NCBI GenBank assembly: GCA_002395905.1
Contig: DGVK01000204.1
Location: 4,216-13,067 of the forward strand
Direction of reading: 5' to 3'
Length of the DNA stretch: 8,852 nt
Origin: Verrucomicrobia bacterium UBA4286
GTDB lineage: Bacteria; Verrucomicrobiota; Kiritimatiellia; RFP12; UBA1067
Position numbers and translations under genes: made by a program. Of this stretch, positions 7,901 to 8,852 are shown one piece after another; positions within the stretch are counted from its first letter, which is position 1, and each line of letters opens with the position of its first letter. The notes under the pieces were generated by a model, which saw only the letters and a list, made by a program, of their open reading frames with translations, had not been told where the DNA came from and made no database searches.

Positions 7901-8588
7901 GCTGTTCGCGACAGCGTTGAAGGGCAGACTTAAATGCACCTTCAAAGCGAAATCGCTTCCCTTCGGCGCGGCGGTGTTTCTCAAAGAGATGGACTATCCG
8001 GCGGAGCGCATCGCGGCGGATGTTCTGGAGGGGGCCGTGCGCGAGGCGCTCGTTCGCGGCAGACCGCCCGTGCGCGACGCGGCGGCGTTCGACGCGCGGC
8101 TTGCCAGAGGCGCGGCGGATGTAGCGAGGGTCGAGGCCGAGATGTCAAAGATTTTCGGCGACGTTCTTGCCGACGCCGCCGCGCTGCACGAGCGCCTTTC
8201 AAAAGGCGGTTTCTGCGACGAGACTGTCGAGTCGGTCACAACCCAGCTGGCGTGGCTGGTGTACAGGGGCTTCCCGAGGCTTGTTCCGCTGGCGCGGCTG
8301 AGGCACTACGCGCGCTACCTGAAGGGGATTGCAGTGCGCCTCGACCGGGCCCGCACCAACCCGTCCGGCGACCGCTCCAAGGAAGCGCGTTTTGCGCCTT
8401 ACTGGACCCGCTACCGTGAGGCGCTTGCCGTGCGCGACGCGGCGGCGCGCCCCTCGGCGGCGGTGCTTGCAGAGTTCCGGTGGATGCTGGAGGAGTACCG
8501 CATATCGCTCTTCGCACCCGAACTAAAAACGCCGGTCCCCGTCAGCCCGAAGCGCCTCGACGCCGTCCTCAGTCCGGCGGACACCTGA
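4911..8588 (+). CDS. hrpA: ATP-dependent RNA helicase HrpA (DEAH box)
   Basis: HrpA is a superfamily 2 DEAH-box RNA helicase acting in the cytosol on RNA and ribosome-related substrates. The 1225-residue protein has all the motifs: Walker A GDTGSGKTTQ (37-46), Ia TQPRRMAA (66-73), DEAH (135-138) in IIIDEAHERS, SAT (167-169), motif V TNVAETSVTLPG (281-292) and VI QRAGRCGR (328-335). These are followed by the helicase-associated helical region (about 360-460), an OB-fold-like region (about 555-640, with SYKGAHGVRF and SVLARKPPEW) and the long HrpA-specific C-terminal domain (DUF3418) from about 645 to the end, opening with QVTVYGLVVVPSRRCDYSRIDP. E. coli HrpA is about 1300 residues; the difference is largely a shorter N-terminus, since YPQELPVVAHRDEI already aligns with the usual start of the helicase core. 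GTG 4911 is the first possible start after the folC stop and has a good ribosome binding site. No frameshift is seen. GC is very high. It probably shares the folC transcript. Confidence 0.96.
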   Translation: MPPDGFAIEYPQELPVVAHRDEILAAMRKNQVVVVCGDTGSGKTTQLPKMALELGRAADGRRIAVTQPRRMAAVAMAERVAEELKTAPGGIVGYQHRFQKKLSDDTRIKFMTDGVLLAETRHDPLLRAYDTIIIDEAHERSLNIDFLLGVVKRLIARRRDLKVVISSATLDVAAFSRFFGGAPVIEVPGRLHPVDIVYNPPPDGEESDLAGDVLRAVMSLPASGDILVFLPGERDIRESSERLKGRFGEANDIIPLYSSLPAGEQRRAFQASPRRRIILSTNVAETSVTLPGIRYVVDSGLARISRYIHRTQVQRLQIERVSQASARQRAGRCGRLGPGVCIRLYSEEDFASREPYTPPEILRSSLAGVILTMLDLGLGDIAQFPFMDPPRPAGIREGLNELVELGAVAAEEGSRPALTATGRKLARIPVEPRLSRIMLAASDLAALPSTLPIVAALACDDPRRRPADERDKAKAAHARWRVAGSDFLSTLKLWRWFADETRDMSQSQTRKLCKAGYLSYPKMREWRDLVRQLGDMASRLGLDTIGDNGGPDAVHRALLAGFLSRIGKFDPEDRSYKGAHGVRFAMHPGSVLARKPPEWIVAGELVDTSRLFAHDAATIDVGWIEAAAGPLCRRSYREPTWDASTGFVRATEQVTVYGLVVVPSRRCDYSRIDPRGAREIFIRFGLVEGEFPHPPREVRENASVIGELRRRAGKLRRPDLFDQAGLERFFDRVMPQGICSAVALRKWLSRANAEERAAFRLKRSDWIPAGEGGSADFPDSIHVGGARMKLQYRHSPGNAEEDGITCTVKKSDAAALSLWRADWLVPGALPAKLAWMLSALPSSLRRVLAPLDEKISVLASVLRPGAESLEEAVRRTVYSEWGFRIPADAWSGAKPPPHLMVRYVVLDDETGEVLAASRDLDEVLAVCGGAGGTRADDRPEVHTRWDFPSLDEMSVSGRAGWKVESHAALHDEGGGVTVRLFRSREEAEASHAAGLVRLFATALKGRLKCTFKAKSLPFGAAVFLKEMDYPAERIAADVLEGAVREALVRGRPPVRDAAAFDARLARGAADVARVEAEMSKIFGDVLADAAALHERLSKGGFCDETVESVTTQLAWLVYRGFPRLVPLARLRHYARYLKGIAVRLDRARTNPSGDRSKEARFAPYWTRYREALAVRDAAARPSAAVLAEFRWMLEEYRISLFAPELKTPVPVSPKRLDAVLSPADT

Positions 8589-8711
8589 TGGCGGCCCGCC
8601 ACCGGCTCATAGTTACGCCGTAAGTGTGCCTGAACAGCGCCTTGCGCAGAGGTTTTAACTGTATCAGTAATCCTCGGGGCGCTCGCGCTCCTCGAAGAAG
8701 AAGCACCCGTC

Positions 8712-8766
8712 CTGCCCACGCTTTGCCCAAGTCTTGCCCAGACTGAGCCCAGGCCTTGCCCGGGGT
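8712..8766. repeat. Five-unit, 11-base tandem repeat
   Basis: Five consecutive units of exactly 11 bases: CTGCCCACGCT, TTGCCCAAGTC, TTGCCCAGACT, GAGCCCAGGCC and TTGCCCGGGGT. The GCCC core at unit positions 3-6 is invariant, and the rough consensus is TTGCCCARGNC. A more degenerate unit (AAGCACCCGTC, 8701-8711) may precede it. The period is not a multiple of three, so it argues against a coding repeat. Confidence 0.75.
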
Positions 8767-8785
8767 TTCCACCATTGCCCCCGGG
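8759..8785. repeat. GC-rich inverted repeat
   Basis: CCCGGGG (8759-8765) and CCCCGGG (8779-8785) are exact reverse complements with a 13-base loop. The left arm lies within the last unit of the 11-base tandem repeat. No T tract follows on either strand at the usual distance, so it is not called a terminator. Confidence 0.4.
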
Positions 8786-8852
8786 TGCAGGCGTTGAATG
8801 GCCGCAGGGTCGGCATCCGTGGACTGCGGGGAAGAAGTATTTAAGGTCAGAC

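Larger units (their letters stand above)
8589..8852. other. Non-coding tail after hrpA
   Basis: No protein gene is convincing in these 264 bases. Directly after the hrpA stop is a tight inverted repeat, TGGCGG-C-CCGCCA (8589-8601), which can only form a five-base stem with a three-base loop and has no following T tract, so it is a poor terminator. GCGC-CTT-GCGC (8637-8647) precedes TTTT at 8653-8656, also weak. An 11-base tandem repeat and a GC-rich inverted repeat follow. The end of the + operon probably lies here, but no terminator is clear. Confidence 0.5.

Noticed and set aside
8589..8601. Inverted repeat directly after the hrpA stop as a terminator
   Set aside because: The stem is five bases at most with a three-base loop, and there is no T tract behind it.
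8836..8852. AT-rich end with TTTAAGGTCAGAC at the window edge, possibly the start of a mobile element
   Set aside because: Only a few bases are available and no terminal inverted repeat or transposase frame can be seen.
1..8852. tRNA, rRNA, CRISPR, transposase or defence genes
   Set aside because: I found no tRNA-like cloverleaf, spaced direct-repeat array, transposase motif or immunity domain on either strand by reading.

Overview
The window holds five protein genes, all on the + strand and packed end to end. Neighbours overlap by 11, 22 (or 1) and 4 bases, and the last pair is separated by 6 bases, so it reads as one operon running off the left edge. About 264 bases of non-coding sequence follow at the right edge. 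The sequence is a GC-rich bacterial chromosome with GTG starts used alongside ATG. The combination of a TPR protein, a tryptophan-rich repeat protein and short palindromic repeats inside genes would fit an uncultured PVC-type bacterium (Kiritimatiellota, Lentisphaerota or Verrucomicrobiota). That placement is an inference from general impression; no marker gene here fixes the phylum.

Layout: (1) 1-1611, the C-terminal part of a TPR protein whose start lies outside the window. (2) 1601-2734, an unrecognised 377-residue protein with 32 tryptophans and about 16 copies of a short motif of the type LWPFW/IFPFF. (3) 2713-3636, a UbiA-superfamily membrane prenyltransferase most like decaprenyl-phosphate phosphoribosyltransferase. 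(4) 3633-4904, folC (folylpolyglutamate/dihydrofolate synthase). (5) 4911-8588, hrpA, a full-length DEAH-box RNA helicase. (6) 8589-8852, a non-coding tail with an 11-bp tandem repeat.

The first three genes could belong together in an envelope or glycan process (a TPR scaffold, an aromatic-rich repeat protein, and a polyprenyl-phosphate enzyme), but this is inferred from position and family only. folC and hrpA are housekeeping genes that appear to share the transcript.

The most striking non-gene signal is a family of short palindromes, TGGGGACAGTCCCC. There are five clear copies and one degenerate copy, all inside folC, and I saw none in the other genes. They look like REP-type elements that kept the reading frame open. 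Two copies lie next to the folC stop and seem to have lengthened the protein. The most interesting protein is the tryptophan-rich repeat protein. I do not see a defence, CRISPR or other recognisable new multi-gene system.
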